A DNA stretch of 64,000 bases, from NCBI RefSeq assembly GCF_006494815.1, contig NZ_CP041091.1:3548501-3612500 (forward strand). The letters run 5' to 3'. This document shows, piece by piece, positions 29,608 through 39,001 of this stretch. Origin of the DNA: Nocardioides sambongensis (GTDB lineage: Bacteria; Actinomycetota; Actinomycetes; Propionibacteriales; Nocardioidaceae). A program made the position numbers and the translations under genes. The notes under the pieces are model-generated. The model was given only the letters and a program-made list of their open reading frames with translations. It searched no databases and was not told the DNA's origin. The number at the start of each line of letters is the position of its first letter. Positions within the stretch are counted from its first letter, which is position 1.

Positions 29608-30405
29608 GTGATGATCCGCCCCGCCGAGCTCGAGGCGATCCGCGACGGCGGGATCGACCTCGCGTTCCGGCGCTGGGACCGGCCACGCGTCCGGGTCGGC
29701 ACCCGGCTGCGTACGGCGGTCGGGCTGGTCGAGGTGACCTCGGTCGACAAGGTGGCGCTCTCCGCCCTCCGCGCCGACGACGCGCGCCGCGCCGGCGCCG
29801 CCTCGGTCGCTGCGCTCAAGGAGGCGCTCGCCGGGCGCGCCGACCGCCCGGTGTTCCGGGTCGGGTTGCGGCACGCCGGCGCCGACCCGCGTGAGCAGCT
29901 CCGGGAGTCGGTGCCCGACGCCGACGGCATCGCCGAGGTGCTGGCCGGGCTGGACCGTCTCGACGCCGCCTCGCCGGTCGGGCCGTGGACCAGGCAGACG
30001 CTGCGGGTGATCGACCGGCAGCCGGAGGTGCGGGCGCCCGAGCTGGCCGCCGGCCTCGGCCGCCCGACCCCGGAGTTCAAGCGCGACGTGCGCAAGCTGA
30101 AGGAGCGCGGGCTGACCGAGTCGCTGGCGATCGGCTACCGGCTCTCGCCGCGTGGCGAGGCGGTCCTGGACCACGTCAACGGCCCACGCCAGCGGGCCCC
30201 GCGCCGGGACGGCACCGCGCTCCCGCGGACCATCGGCGCGCCGGCCACCCGCGCACTGCGCGCCGCCGACCTGCACACGCTGGAGGCGGTCGGCACCTGG
30301 CGTCGGGCCGACCTCGCCGCACTGCACGGGGTCGGCCCGTTCGCCCTGGGCCGGCTCGAGACCGCGATGGCCGAGGCCGGCCTCACGTTCGCCGAGCCCG
30401 GGTGA
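29608..30405 (+). CDS. ASCH-like protein with C-terminal helix-hairpin-helix segment
   Basis: A 265-residue cytosolic protein. Residues about 1-90 (MIRPAELEAIRDGGIDLAFR, RVRVGTRLRTAVGLVEVTSV) resemble an ASCH/PUA-like RNA-binding fold. The middle (ELAAGLGRPTPEFKRDVRKL, KERGLTESLAIGYRLSPRGE) looks like a winged helix. The last 45 residues, RALRAADLHTLEAVGTWRRA through LHGVGPFALGRLETAMAEAG, resemble helix-hairpin-helix DNA-binding modules. Together this suggests a nucleic-acid-binding protein; no enzyme motif is seen. GTG 29608 and ATG 29611 are both possible starts. Confidence 0.65.
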   Translation: MMIRPAELEAIRDGGIDLAFRRWDRPRVRVGTRLRTAVGLVEVTSVDKVALSALRADDARRAGAASVAALKEALAGRADRPVFRVGLRHAGADPREQLRESVPDADGIAEVLAGLDRLDAASPVGPWTRQTLRVIDRQPEVRAPELAAGLGRPTPEFKRDVRKLKERGLTESLAIGYRLSPRGEAVLDHVNGPRQRAPRRDGTALPRTIGAPATRALRAADLHTLEAVGTWRRADLAALHGVGPFALGRLETAMAEAGLTFAEPG

Positions 30406-30440
30406 GCCGGAACCTCCGCCGACTCACCCCGTGCCCGCGG

Positions 30441-31253
30441 TCAGCGCCGCCGAGCGTTCGCGAGCAGGTACTCCCACCGCATCACGCCGTCGGTGAGGTG
30501 CTCCTCGCCCAACGCGGCCAGCGCATCGTCGAGCGCGGCGGCGTCGTCCGGACGCTCGGCCAGGTTGCGGTAGACCGCGATCGTCGGTCCGTAGTTGGCC
30601 TTGAAGAAGTCGCGGAACTGCGCGCCGCCCGCGAACGCGTCGATCGCCACCTCCTCGCGACGGCAGTCGAGCGCCTCGACCCGGTCGCCGAGCAGCGCGG
30701 CCACGTGCTCCTCGCTGCCCCACAGCGGTGGGGGCTGCGCGCCCGGCGGCGGCGTCGGTGCGTACGGCGACATCGTGCGCAGCATCGCTCCGATGAACCC
30801 GCCGGGGGTCCAGCTCAGGGTGGCGATCCGTCCACCGGGCCGGGTCACCCGGACCAGCTCGTCGGCGGCCCGCTGGTGGAACGGCGCGAACATCACGCCG
30901 ACGCAGGAGACCACCGCATCGAACGCGGCGTCGTCGTAGGGCAGCGCCTCCGCGTCGCCCTCCTCCCACCGCAGGGTCAGTCCGCGGGCGGCGGCGTCGG
31001 CGCGGCCGACGTCGAAGAGCTCCGGGGTCAGGTCGGAGGCGGTCACCTCCGCTCCGCGCGCCGCGGCGGCCAGCGCCGCGTTGCCGGCCCCGGCGGCCAC
31101 GTCCAGGACGCGGTCCCCGGCCCCGACGTCGGCGGCGTCCACCACCCGCTCGCCCAGCTGCGGGATCAGCGTCCGGGCCACCGCCGGGTAGTCGCCCGAC
31201 GCCCACATCGCCCGGTGCCGGGTCTTCAGCGCCGGTTGGTTCATGACGGTCAT
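30441..31253 (-). CDS. Class I SAM-dependent methyltransferase
   Basis: A 270-residue methyltransferase. Motif I is VLDVAAGAGNAALAAAARGA near residue 50, then a Thr/Asp acidic loop TASDLTPELF, motif II-like GDAEALPYDDAAFDAVVSCV and LVRVTRPGGRIATLSWTPGG. This is the UbiE/Methyltransf_11 group; the substrate is unknown. GAGAGGGG precedes ATG 31253. It is divergent from an HxlR gene across an operator-rich 178-bp spacer, so it is the likely target. Confidence 0.87.
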   Translation of the reverse strand: MTVMNQPALKTRHRAMWASGDYPAVARTLIPQLGERVVDAADVGAGDRVLDVAAGAGNAALAAAARGAEVTASDLTPELFDVGRADAAARGLTLRWEEGDAEALPYDDAAFDAVVSCVGVMFAPFHQRAADELVRVTRPGGRIATLSWTPGGFIGAMLRTMSPYAPTPPPGAQPPPLWGSEEHVAALLGDRVEALDCRREEVAIDAFAGGAQFRDFFKANYGPTIAVYRNLAERPDDAAALDDALAALGEEHLTDGVMRWEYLLANARRR

Positions 31254-31335
31254 CGCCGTCCCCTCTCAGGTCGTCCCCTCGGCCCGCCGCGGTCGCGGCC
31301 GGCCGGCTGCCAGCGTCCGCCGGTGCGCCGCCGGG

Positions 31336-31411
31336 CCACCAGTGCTGGATCTGAACCGCCGGTTCACGTTCTGTACTGGTGGTGCGCCGATCCGTGGGTG
31401 TGTACTGGTGG
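31336..31411. promoter_or_regulatory. Operator cluster between methyltransferase and HxlR genes
   Basis: The spacer holds TGAACC-GCC-GGTTCA (31352-31366), a clean palindrome. It is flanked by CCACCAGT (31336-31343) and its reverse complement ACTGGTGG, which appears twice within GTACTGGTGG (31373-31382 and 31402-31411). HxlR proteins bind palindromes or paired direct repeats in their own divergent promoters. The adjacent HxlR is the natural candidate; this is inferred from position. Confidence 0.5.
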
Positions 31412-31431
31412 ACGGCCCCGAGGAGGCCCCG

Positions 31432-32133
31432 ATGGCGGGTTACGGCCAGTTCTGCCCGATGGCGAAGGCGATGGAGGTGCTCGACGAGCGCTGGACGCTG
31501 CTCGTCGTGCGCGAGCTGCTGCTGGGCAGCACCCACTTCAACGAGCTGCGCCGCGGCAACCCGCGGATGTCGCCGGCCCTGCTGTCCAAGCGGCTGCGCA
31601 CCCTCGAGCGCGCCGGCGTCGTACGGCGGGAGCTGGTGGAGGGACGGACCCGCTACACGCTCACCCCGGCCGGCGAGGAGCTGCGCCCGGTGATCGAGGC
31701 CCTCCAGGTCTGGGGTGCGCGCTGGGTCGGCAGCCTCGGTGTCGAGGACCTGGACCCGCACCTGCTGCTCTGGGACATCCAGCGGACGATGCCGATGGAG
31801 CGGTGGCCCTCGGGCCGGACGGTGGTCGCGGTGCGGTTCCCCGACGTCGAGCCCCGGGTCTCCTCCTGGTGGATGTGCGTCAGCGACCGGACCCCGGACG
31901 TGTGCGACGTCGATCCCGGCTTCGAGGTGCTCGGGTGGCTCCACGTCTCCCTGCGCACCCTCTCGGAGATCTGGCGCGGCGATCGCTCCTGGTCCACGGC
32001 CGCGCGGGACGGTCTGTTCAGCGTGGACGGCCCGCCGGAGCTGGCCCGCCGGCTGCCGGAGTGGATCGGCCAGTCGTCGGCGGCCGCGGTCCCGCGCCCG
32101 CAGCAGGCTGGACTCGTCGGGCCTGCTTCGTAG
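31432..32133 (+). CDS. HxlR-family winged-helix regulator with C-terminal extension
   Basis: A 233-residue protein; GAGGAGG precedes ATG 31432. Residues 7-100 are the HxlR winged helix: FCPMAKAMEVLDERWTLLVV then RELLLGSTHFNELRRGNPRM, SPALLSKRLRTLERAGVVRR, ending with ALQVWGARW. Cys 8 near the start matches the redox- or aldehyde-sensing Cys of some HxlR proteins. The 130-residue C-terminal extension, LLLWDIQRTMPMERWPSGRT onward, resembles a sterol-carrier (SCP2-like) ligand domain. It lies 10 bp upstream of the glutamate synthase-like gene. Confidence 0.85.
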   Translation: MAGYGQFCPMAKAMEVLDERWTLLVVRELLLGSTHFNELRRGNPRMSPALLSKRLRTLERAGVVRRELVEGRTRYTLTPAGEELRPVIEALQVWGARWVGSLGVEDLDPHLLLWDIQRTMPMERWPSGRTVVAVRFPDVEPRVSSWWMCVSDRTPDVCDVDPGFEVLGWLHVSLRTLSEIWRGDRSWSTAARDGLFSVDGPPELARRLPEWIGQSSAAAVPRPQQAGLVGPAS

Positions 32134-32143
32134 ACTGCCCGGA

Positions 32144-33749
32144 GTGCTGCGCTTCTACATCCTCGGAGTCCTCGCCTTCCTGGCGGTCGTGACCACGTTG
32201 GCCGCCGCCCTCGGCGGTCCCGCCTGGTGGGTGCTGCTCGCCGTGCTGGTCGGGCTGCTCGGCGTCGGGATCCACGACGTGCTCCAGCGGCGCCACTCGA
32301 TCCTGCGCAACTACCCCGTGCTCGGGCACATCCGCTACCTGATGGAGGAGATCCGTCCGGAGCTGCAGCAGTACTTCATCGAGCGCAACTACGACGGTCG
32401 GCCGTTCGACCGGGACACCCGCTCCTCGATCTACGAGCGGGCCAAGGGGATCAAGGGGGAGCAGCCCTTCGGCACCGAGCGGGACGTCTACCGCAACGGC
32501 TACGAGTACCTGGTGCACTCCGCCCGTCCGCGGCCGACCATGGAGCAGACCCCGATGGTGCGGGTGGGCGGCCCGGACTGCACCCGCCCGTACGACGTCG
32601 CGCTGATGAACATCTCCTCGATGAGCTTCGGCGCGCTCAGCGGCAACGCGGTCGAGGCGATGAACCGCGGGGCCGCGATGGGCGGGTTCGCCCACGAGAC
32701 CGGCGAGGGCGGGATCAGCCGCTACCACCGCAGCGGGGGAGACCTGGTCTGGGAGATCGGGTCCGGCTACTTCGGCTGCCGCACCCCGAGGGCCACTTCG
32801 ACGCCGAGCGCTTCGCCGCCACCGTCGCCGACGACCGGGTCAAGATGGTCAGCATCAAGCTCAGCCAGGGTGCCAAGCCCGGGATCGGGGGCGTGCTGCC
32901 CGGACCCAAGGTGACCGCGGAGATCGCCGAGGCCCGGGGCGTGCCCGCGGGCGAGACCTGCGTGTCGCCCGCGTTCCACACCGCCTTCGACACCCCGCGC
33001 GAGCTGCTCCGCTTCGTCGCCCGGCTGCGCGAGCTGGCCGACGGCCGCCCGGTCGGGTTCAAGCTCTGCGTCGGATCGCGGGTCGACGTACTGGCGATCT
33101 GCAAGGCGATGGTGGTCGAGGGGATCACGCCGGACTTCATCGTGGTGGACGGCGCGGAAGGGGTACGGGGGCAGCACCGCTGGAGTACGAGGACCACGTC
33201 GGGATGCCGCTCACGGAAGGACTGATGACCGTGCACAACGCGCTGATCGGCGTCGGCATGCGGCACCGGGTCCGGGTCGGTGCCGCCGGCAAGGTGACCA
33301 GCGGCATCGACATCGTCAAGCGGATGATCCAGGGGGCCGACTTCACCCTCTCCGCGCGGGCGATGATGATGGCGGTCGGCTGCATCCAGGCGCAGACCTG
33401 CCACACCAACACCTGCCCGGTCGGCGTCGCCACCCAGGACCCCAAGCGGACCCGCGCGCTGCACGTGCCGACCAAGGCCGACCGGGTCCGCAACTACCAG
33501 GCGGCCGTGGTCGAGCAGGCGGTGCAGGTGATCGCCTCGATGGGGCTGGACTCCTTCGACCAGCTGGACCCGAGCATGCTGCGCCGCCGCATCGACGAGG
33601 GCCGGGTGGCCAGCTATGCGCAGCTCTTCGACGGTCTCGGGACCGGCCAGCTGATCAGCGGCCCGCCGTCGTCCTGGCAGGACGACTGGGAGATGGCGAG
33701 CGCCGAGGCGTTCACCCCCGACCCGACCCCACTGACCGGACGCATCTGA
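32144..33749 (+). pseudogene. Membrane-anchored FMN-binding glutamate synthase-like protein, frameshifted twice
   Basis: Central (GltB FMN) domain protein without amidotransferase or beta subunit. Two N-terminal membrane helices lead: LGVLAFLAVVTTLAAALGG and WWVLLAVLVGLLGVGIHDVL. Then come ALMNISSMSFGALSGNAVEA and GEGGISRYHRSGGDLVWEIG. One C added at 32784-32787 restores CRTPEGHFDAERFAATV. One G added at 33160-33163 restores GAEGGTGAAPLEYEDHVGMP. The [Fe-S] Cys region is AVGCIQAQTCHTNTCPVGVA. Repaired length about 535 residues. GTG 32144. The activity of such orphans is not settled; FMN-dependent glutamate formation from ammonia is one proposal. Confidence 0.83.
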
Positions 33750-33773
33750 CCGGACGCATCTGACCGGACGCAC
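33732..33773. repeat. 14-bp tandem repeat at gene end
   Basis: Three copies of CTGACCGGACGCAT, the third ending in C. The first copy encodes the last residues LTGRI of the glutamate synthase-like protein and its stop; the second and third lie in the spacer before the PoxB-like gene. Each copy carries a TGA, so contraction would not alter the protein. Confidence 0.85.
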
Positions 33774-33808
33774 CTGATCGACCCCATCCCCGACGCGAGG
33801 AGATCCGC

Positions 33809-35532
33809 ATGACCACCGTGGCCGAGACCGTCGTCGAAGCGCTGGCCGAGCACGGTGTCCGCACCGTGTGGGGGTGGTCGGCGACGCACTCAACCCCTTC
33901 ACCGACGCGATCCGCCGTCAGGACGGACTGGACTGGGTCGGGGTGCGCCACGAGGAGGCCGCCGCCTTCGCCGCCGGCGCCCAGGCCCAGCTGACCCAGC
34001 GGGTCGGGGTCTGCATGGGCACCGTGGGGCCGGGCGCGATCCACCTGCTCAACGGCCTCTACGACGCCAAGAAGTCGCACGCCCCGGTGCTGGCCATCGT
34101 GGGGCAGGTGCCGCGGGAGGAGATCGGCTCCGAGTTCTTCCAGGAGGTCGACAACGACGCCCTCTTCGCCGATGTCGCGGTGTGGACCCGGACGGTGACC
34201 GAGGTGGACCAGATGCCGCACCTGCTCGAGGAGGCGGTCAACGCCGCCTACAGCCGTCCCGGCGTCGCGGTGCTCTCGGTGCCCGGCGACGTCGGCGGTC
34301 TCGACCTCCCGCGCGGCACCGAGCCGCCCCGCTTCGCCCACCCGCCGCAGCCCGCGGCCGCCGACCACCAGGACGTACGACGGGCCGCGGAGCTGCTGGG
34401 CGGCGCCAGTCGGGTGACCCTGCTCGTCGGTCAGGGCGCCCGCGGCGCCCGGCGGCAGGTGCTCGACCTGGCCGAGCGGTTGAAGGCGCCGATGGTGCTG
34501 TCGCTGAAGGCGAAGGACGGCTTCGACGACGACAACCCCTACGAGATCGGCCAGTCCGGGCTGATCGGCAACCCGGCCACCGCGGAGGCGTTCTCGGCCT
34601 GCGACGTGCTCTTCATGATCGGCACCGACTTCCCCTACCGGGAGTTCCTGCCGAAGGACACCACGGTGATCCAGCTGGACAGCCGGGTGGCGCACGTGGG
34701 ACGTCGTACCGCCGTCGCGCACTCGCTGGTCGGCGATGCCGGTGCGACCCTGACCGAGCTCCTCGGGCTGGTCGACGCCCGGGAGAGCAGCGCCCACCTG
34801 GACGCCGCCCGCCGCATCTACACCGAGTGGGGCGAGGCGCAGGCGCGGCTGGCCGACCCCGGCCACGACCGTCACGGCATCGGGCGGCTGCGGGGCAAGC
34901 TGGACAACCCCGACGCGCGGATCCGCCCCGAGGTGGTCGCCGCGGCGCTCGAGCGGCATGCGGCGCCGGACGCGGTCTTCACCACCGACACCGGGATGTC
35001 GACGGTCTGGCTCTCCCGGTTCATCCGGATGACCGGTGGTCGTCGGCTGCTGGGCTCCTACAACCTCGGCTCCATGGCCAACGCGATGCCGCAGGCGCTG
35101 GGGGTGCAGGCGCTGGACCGGGAGCGGCAGGTGGTCTCGCTCTCCGGTGACGGTGGGTTGACCATGCTGCTCGGCGACCTGATCACCGCGGTCACCTACG
35201 AACTGCCGGTGAAGATCGTGGTCTTCGACAACGGCCGGCTCGGCATGGTGAAGCTGGAGATGGAGCAGGTCGGCATGCCCGAGTTCGGCACCGTGCTGCA
35301 CAACCCCGACCTGGCCGCCGTAGCCCGCTCGCTCGGCCTGCACGGGGTGCGGGTCACCGACCCCGCCGACGTCGACGACGCGGTCGCCGGCGCGCTGGCC
35401 CACCCGGGACCGGTGCTGCTCGACGTGGTCACCAACCCGGACGAGGTCTCCATCCCCTCCCGCCCGACCCTGGGGCAGGGGTGGGGCTTCGCGATCGCCA
35501 AGGCGAAGGAGTTCCTGGTCAGCCCGGAGTAG
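33809..35532 (+). pseudogene. poxB: Pyruvate:quinone oxidoreductase (PoxB-like), frameshifted as sequenced
   Basis: TPP/FAD enzyme oxidising pyruvate to acetate and CO2 with electrons to quinone. ATG 33809 begins TTVAETVVEALAEHGVRTVW. One G added at 33870-33874 restores WGVVGDALNPFTDAIRRQDG. The TPP glutamate region is WVGVRHEEAAAFAAGAQAQ, the middle domain LFMIGTDFPYREFLPKD. The TPP motif is SGDGGLTMLLGDLITAV to VFDNGRLGMVKLEMEQ. Repaired length 574 residues. It ends GWGFAIAKAKEFLVSPE; I cannot recognise the amphipathic membrane-binding tail of E. coli PoxB. It lies 59 bp after the glutamate synthase-like gene, possibly one operon. Confidence 0.8.
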
Positions 35533-35549
35533 CCGGTGCCGGACGGCGA

Positions 35550-35585
35550 AGGGCCGGGCCGGACCTCGTGGTCCGACCCGGCCCT
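35550..35585. terminator. Stem-loop between convergent genes
   Basis: AGGGCCGGGCCGGAC (35550-35564) pairs with GTCCGACCCGGCCCT (35571-35585) at 14 of 15 positions with a 6-nt loop. It lies 18 bp after the PoxB-like stop and 15 bp before the SGNH hydrolase stop, so it can serve both directions. No U-tract. Confidence 0.8.
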
Positions 35586-35599
35586 GACGGCCGGCTGGC

Positions 35600-36733
35600 T
35601 CAGGAGCCCTGCGACTCCTCCCACCGCGCCCACGCGTCGGTGATCGTCCGGGCGCGGTCCGGCGTCATCCGGACCGTCGGCTGCCCGCCGATCGGCGGCC
35701 AGGCGAAGACGCCGGCGGGGGCGGTGCGTCCGCCGGTGAGCTGGTGGTAGATCGCCTGCGCCGCCCCGCGCATCCCGCGCAGGTAGGGGTGGAAGTTGGC
35801 GGCGCGCAGCGGGTTCAGGGTCTTGCCGTTGATCCAGGCCTCCTGCTTCGCGCAGGCGTCGTGGCCGCGCGAGGCGGGGTAGAGGTCGACGTACCGGGCG
35901 CCGGTGGCCTTCGCCGCGTTGCGCAGCGAGAGGTTGAGGCGTCGTTCGACCCGGTTCCCCCAGGCGTAGTCGCCCTTCGCGAAGCCGACCGCGTCGCAGG
36001 AGCCCCGCTCGGGGAGCAGCCGCGGGTAGCCGACGACGTAGACCTCGGCGTTGGGGGCGTTGCGACGCACCGCCCGGAGCGAGCGGGCGACGTCGCGCTG
36101 GATCCGCTTGGCGTCACGCAGCTTGGTGTCCACCCCCTTGCGGTTGGTGAAGTGGGCCTTGCAGGGGGCGCCGTTCGGCCGTGCCTTCGCGACCTCGCCG
36201 CAGACGTCGATCATCGACCCGAAGAGGCTGTAGTCGTTGCCGCCGATGCCGACGGTGACCAGGTCGGTGGCCCGGGACAGCGCGCCGACCTGCCGGGCCG
36301 GCGCGGGCCCGGGGATGATGGTCGACTGGCGCTGCCGGTCCAGGTCGTCGGTCTCGGCGCCGGAGCAGGTGACGTCGGTGAAGCTGGCGACGTCGAAGTA
36401 GTCGGCCAGGAACGCCGGATAGTTGTTGGTCGACCGGATGCAGCCCAGGTCGCCCAGCTGCAGCGCCGGCACCAGGGGGCCGGCGCTGTAGGAGTCGCCG
36501 AGGGCGACGTAGTCGATCGGGTCGTCGCCGTTGACCACGGCCGATGCCCGCGGCCGCTCCGCGCCGGTCCGGTCCGTCCCGGAACGTTCGACGGGAGCCG
36601 CCCCGGCGCTCGGCGGCGCGAGTGCCAGCGGAGCGAGCAGGGCCGTGGCCGCGGCGGCCGCGATCACGGTGGCCGTGCGGCGTCGCCGGCCGGTCGTGGT
36701 GGTGGACGTGTGTGCAGATGTGTGTCGGATCAT
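35600..36733 (-). CDS. Secreted SGNH/GDSL hydrolase
   Basis: A 377-residue exported esterase or lipase. The signal region is a basic N-terminus followed by ATVIAAAAATALLAPLALA and PPSAGAAP. Catalytic blocks: block I DYVALGDSYSAGPLV (nucleophile Ser), the oxyanion Gly/Asn in VGIGGNDYSLF, and the C-terminal His in NFHPYLRGM. Paired Cys residues (CIRSTNNYP, CSGAETDD, VCGEVAK, CKAHF) fit a secreted disulfide-bonded protein. GGGAGGG precedes ATG 36733. The substrate is unknown; relatives act on lipids or sugar esters. Confidence 0.88.
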   Translation of the reverse strand: MIRHTSAHTSTTTTGRRRRTATVIAAAAATALLAPLALAPPSAGAAPVERSGTDRTGAERPRASAVVNGDDPIDYVALGDSYSAGPLVPALQLGDLGCIRSTNNYPAFLADYFDVASFTDVTCSGAETDDLDRQRQSTIIPGPAPARQVGALSRATDLVTVGIGGNDYSLFGSMIDVCGEVAKARPNGAPCKAHFTNRKGVDTKLRDAKRIQRDVARSLRAVRRNAPNAEVYVVGYPRLLPERGSCDAVGFAKGDYAWGNRVERRLNLSLRNAAKATGARYVDLYPASRGHDACAKQEAWINGKTLNPLRAANFHPYLRGMRGAAQAIYHQLTGGRTAPAGVFAWPPIGGQPTVRMTPDRARTITDAWARWEESQGS

Positions 36734-36797
36734 GTTTCCCTCCCGAGAACCCAACGGTTGCTGCGACATTAGGTCACGGATGAGTTCGGTGGGTGCA

Positions 36798-36822
36798 CGT
36801 TCTGCAGTGTGGATGCAGAACG
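36798..36822. promoter_or_regulatory. Inverted repeat upstream of SDR/FMO operon
   Basis: CGTTCTGCA and TGCAGAACG are perfect 9-bp arms separated by 7 bp. Directly after it lies a second dyad with arms GTGAC and GTCAC (about 36826-36839). Both sit 30-70 bp before GTG 36870, the promoter position for the four-gene operon, and also upstream of the divergent SGNH gene. No regulator gene is adjacent. Confidence 0.4.
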
Positions 36823-36869
36823 GTGTGACCGGTGTCACCGCGCGGCGGACGGTGTGCGAGGCTGCGGCC

Positions 36870-37676
36870 GTGAACGACCAGTCCGCCGCCACCCCACCGC
36901 AGGCCGCTCCCGTCGCGGTGGTCACCGGAGCGGCCGGCAACATCGGCCGGCGCCTGCTCGACCGCTTGGCCACCGCCGGCTACCGCGTGGTCGGCCTCGA
37001 CCTGCCCGGTGCGCTGCCCGCCGGCGACGCCCGGTTCCGCGGCTGCGACATCACCGACGACGCCGAGGTCCGGACCGTCCTCGCCGCGGTGGTGGCCGAC
37101 CTGGGGCGGATCGACGTACTGGTGAACAACGCGGGGATCTCAGCGATCGGGCGCTTCGAGGACCACGACGTCGCCGTGCACCGACGGGTGGTCGAGGTGA
37201 ACCACCTCGGCGCCATCGCCTGCACCCAGGCGGCGCTGCCGGCGCTGCGCCGCTCCGGCGGGCGGGTGGTGGTGATCGGCTCGGTCACCGGCTTCGCCCC
37301 GGTCCTGGGACGGCCGGCCTACGTCGGCGCGAAGCACGCGGTGACCGGACTCTTCGAGGCGCTGCGCATCGAGCTCGCCCCCGACGGGGTCGGGGTCACC
37401 CTGGTCCACCCCACCTTCGTGACCGGCGGCATGGGCGAGGCCGGTCCGCGGGCCTCGGGCCGGGTGCGGGCGACCACCGGGGCCGAGGTGACCGCCGACG
37501 ACGTGGCGCGCGCGGTAGTCGAGGCGGTCCGCAGCGGCCGCGACCGGGTGCTGGTCGGCCGGACCGCGTGGCTCTCCTGGCACCTCTACCGGCACGCGCC
37601 GGCCCTCTACACCCGATTGATGAAACGCCGCCTGGCACGCACCGCCGTGCACGGCGACCTGCGAGGAGCACCCTGA
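36870..37676 (+). CDS. Short-chain dehydrogenase/reductase
   Basis: A 268-residue SDR. Cofactor site AVVTGAAGNIGRRLLDRLA near residue 15, acidic D of CDITDD, structural DVLVNNAGISAIG. Catalytic Ser in VIGSVTGFAPVL and YxxxK in PAYVGAKHAVTGLFEALR. The C-terminal segment SWHLYRHAPALYTRLMKRRL is a basic extension that may associate with membranes. GTG 36870 is first in a set of four genes whose stops and starts overlap. Its stop TGA shares a base with the next ATG (TGATG). It probably oxidises or reduces an alcohol/ketone made or used by the monooxygenase. Confidence 0.85.
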   Translation: MNDQSAATPPQAAPVAVVTGAAGNIGRRLLDRLATAGYRVVGLDLPGALPAGDARFRGCDITDDAEVRTVLAAVVADLGRIDVLVNNAGISAIGRFEDHDVAVHRRVVEVNHLGAIACTQAALPALRRSGGRVVVIGSVTGFAPVLGRPAYVGAKHAVTGLFEALRIELAPDGVGVTLVHPTFVTGGMGEAGPRASGRVRATTGAEVTADDVARAVVEAVRSGRDRVLVGRTAWLSWHLYRHAPALYTRLMKRRLARTAVHGDLRGAP

Positions 37677-39001
37677 TGAACGAACCCGGCTACGCCGTCA
37701 TCGGCGCCGGACCCTCCGGCCTCGCCGGCGCTCGCAACCTGCAGCGGGTGGGACTGCCCTGGACCGGCTACGAGCTCGCCGACGGCGTCGGGGGCCTCTG
37801 GAACATCGACGGCCCGCGCAGCACCGTCTACGACTCCGCCCACCTGATCTCGTCGCGTACGACGACCGAGTTCACCGAGTTCCCGATGTCGACCGACGTC
37901 GCGGACTACCCGAGCCACCGCGAGCTGTTGCGGTACTTCCAGGAGTTCGCCGACACCTTCGACCTGCGCTCGGGCTACCGCTTCGGCACCGAGGTGAACG
38001 CCCTCGAGCCGGTCGACGGCGGCCGGGGCGGTTGGCAGGTGACCAGCACCGGCCCCGACGGCACGCACACCGAGCTGCACCGCGGAGTGGTGGTGGCCAA
38101 CGGGACGCTCAGCGAGCCGGCGGTGCCGCGGTTCGAGGGCGAGTTCAGCGGCGAGATCTTCCACACCAGCCGCTACAAGTCGGCGACCGTCTTCGCCGGC
38201 AAGCGGGTGCTGGTCATCGGTGCCGGCAACTCCGGCTGCGACATCGCCGTCGACGCGGTGCACCACGCGGCCAGCGTCGACATCAGCGTGCGCCGCGGCT
38301 ACTACTTCGTGCCGAAGTACATCCTCGGCAAGCCCGCCGACACCCTCAACCAGGGGCGCCCGCTGCCCGCCCGGATCAAGCAGGCGGTCGACAGCCGGGT
38401 GCTCAAGCTCTTCACCGGCGACCCGGTCCGGTTCGGCTTCCCCAAGCCCGACTACCGGATCTACGAGTCGCACCCGGTGGTGAACTCGCTGGTCCTGCAC
38501 CACGTCGGGCACGGCGACATCGGGGTCCGCCCGGACATCCGGCGCTTCGACGGCGAGGACGTGGTCTTCGCCGACGGCACCCGCCGGGCGTACGACGTGG
38601 TGGTGCTGGCCACCGGCTACCACCTGCACTACCCGTTCCTCGACCCGGCGCTGCTCTCCTGGGCCGGACCCGGCAGCGGGACCGCGCCGGACCTCTACCT
38701 CAACATCTTCCCTCAGAAGGCGGCCAACCTCTTCGTGCTCGGGATGATCGAGGCCTCCGGCATCGGGTGGCAGGGTCGCTACGAACAGGCCGAGCTGGTG
38801 GCGGCGTACCTGCGGGCGCGCCGAGACGACCCGGCGGCCGCCGACGCCTTCGACGAGCGGGTGCGGGGACCGCGGCCGGACCTGACCGGCGGCTACCACT
38901 ACCTCGGGCTGGAGCGGATGAGCTACTACGTCAACAAGGACGCCTACCGCGGCGAGGTGCGGGCCGCCGTCGCCGAGCTCGGTCCGGAGGGCTCCCGGTG
39001 A
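37676..39001 (+). CDS. Flavin-containing monooxygenase (FMO-like)
   Basis: A 441-residue class B flavoprotein monooxygenase. FAD site YAVIGAGPSGLAGARNLQ at the N-terminus; NADPH site VLVIGAGNSGCDIAVDAVHH near residue 178. The fingerprint F-x-G-x-x-x-H-x-x-x-Y is present as FSGEIFHTSRYKSA. ATGY motif in VVVLATGYHLHYPF. GAGGAG precedes ATG 37676. It oxygenates a soft nucleophile (S or N) or a ketone; FMO class is favoured over Baeyer-Villiger because the second half of the fingerprint is HTSRY, not HxxxWP. It is the second gene of the overlapping operon. Confidence 0.88.
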   Translation: MNEPGYAVIGAGPSGLAGARNLQRVGLPWTGYELADGVGGLWNIDGPRSTVYDSAHLISSRTTTEFTEFPMSTDVADYPSHRELLRYFQEFADTFDLRSGYRFGTEVNALEPVDGGRGGWQVTSTGPDGTHTELHRGVVVANGTLSEPAVPRFEGEFSGEIFHTSRYKSATVFAGKRVLVIGAGNSGCDIAVDAVHHAASVDISVRRGYYFVPKYILGKPADTLNQGRPLPARIKQAVDSRVLKLFTGDPVRFGFPKPDYRIYESHPVVNSLVLHHVGHGDIGVRPDIRRFDGEDVVFADGTRRAYDVVVLATGYHLHYPFLDPALLSWAGPGSGTAPDLYLNIFPQKAANLFVLGMIEASGIGWQGRYEQAELVAAYLRARRDDPAAADAFDERVRGPRPDLTGGYHYLGLERMSYYVNKDAYRGEVRAAVAELGPEGSR

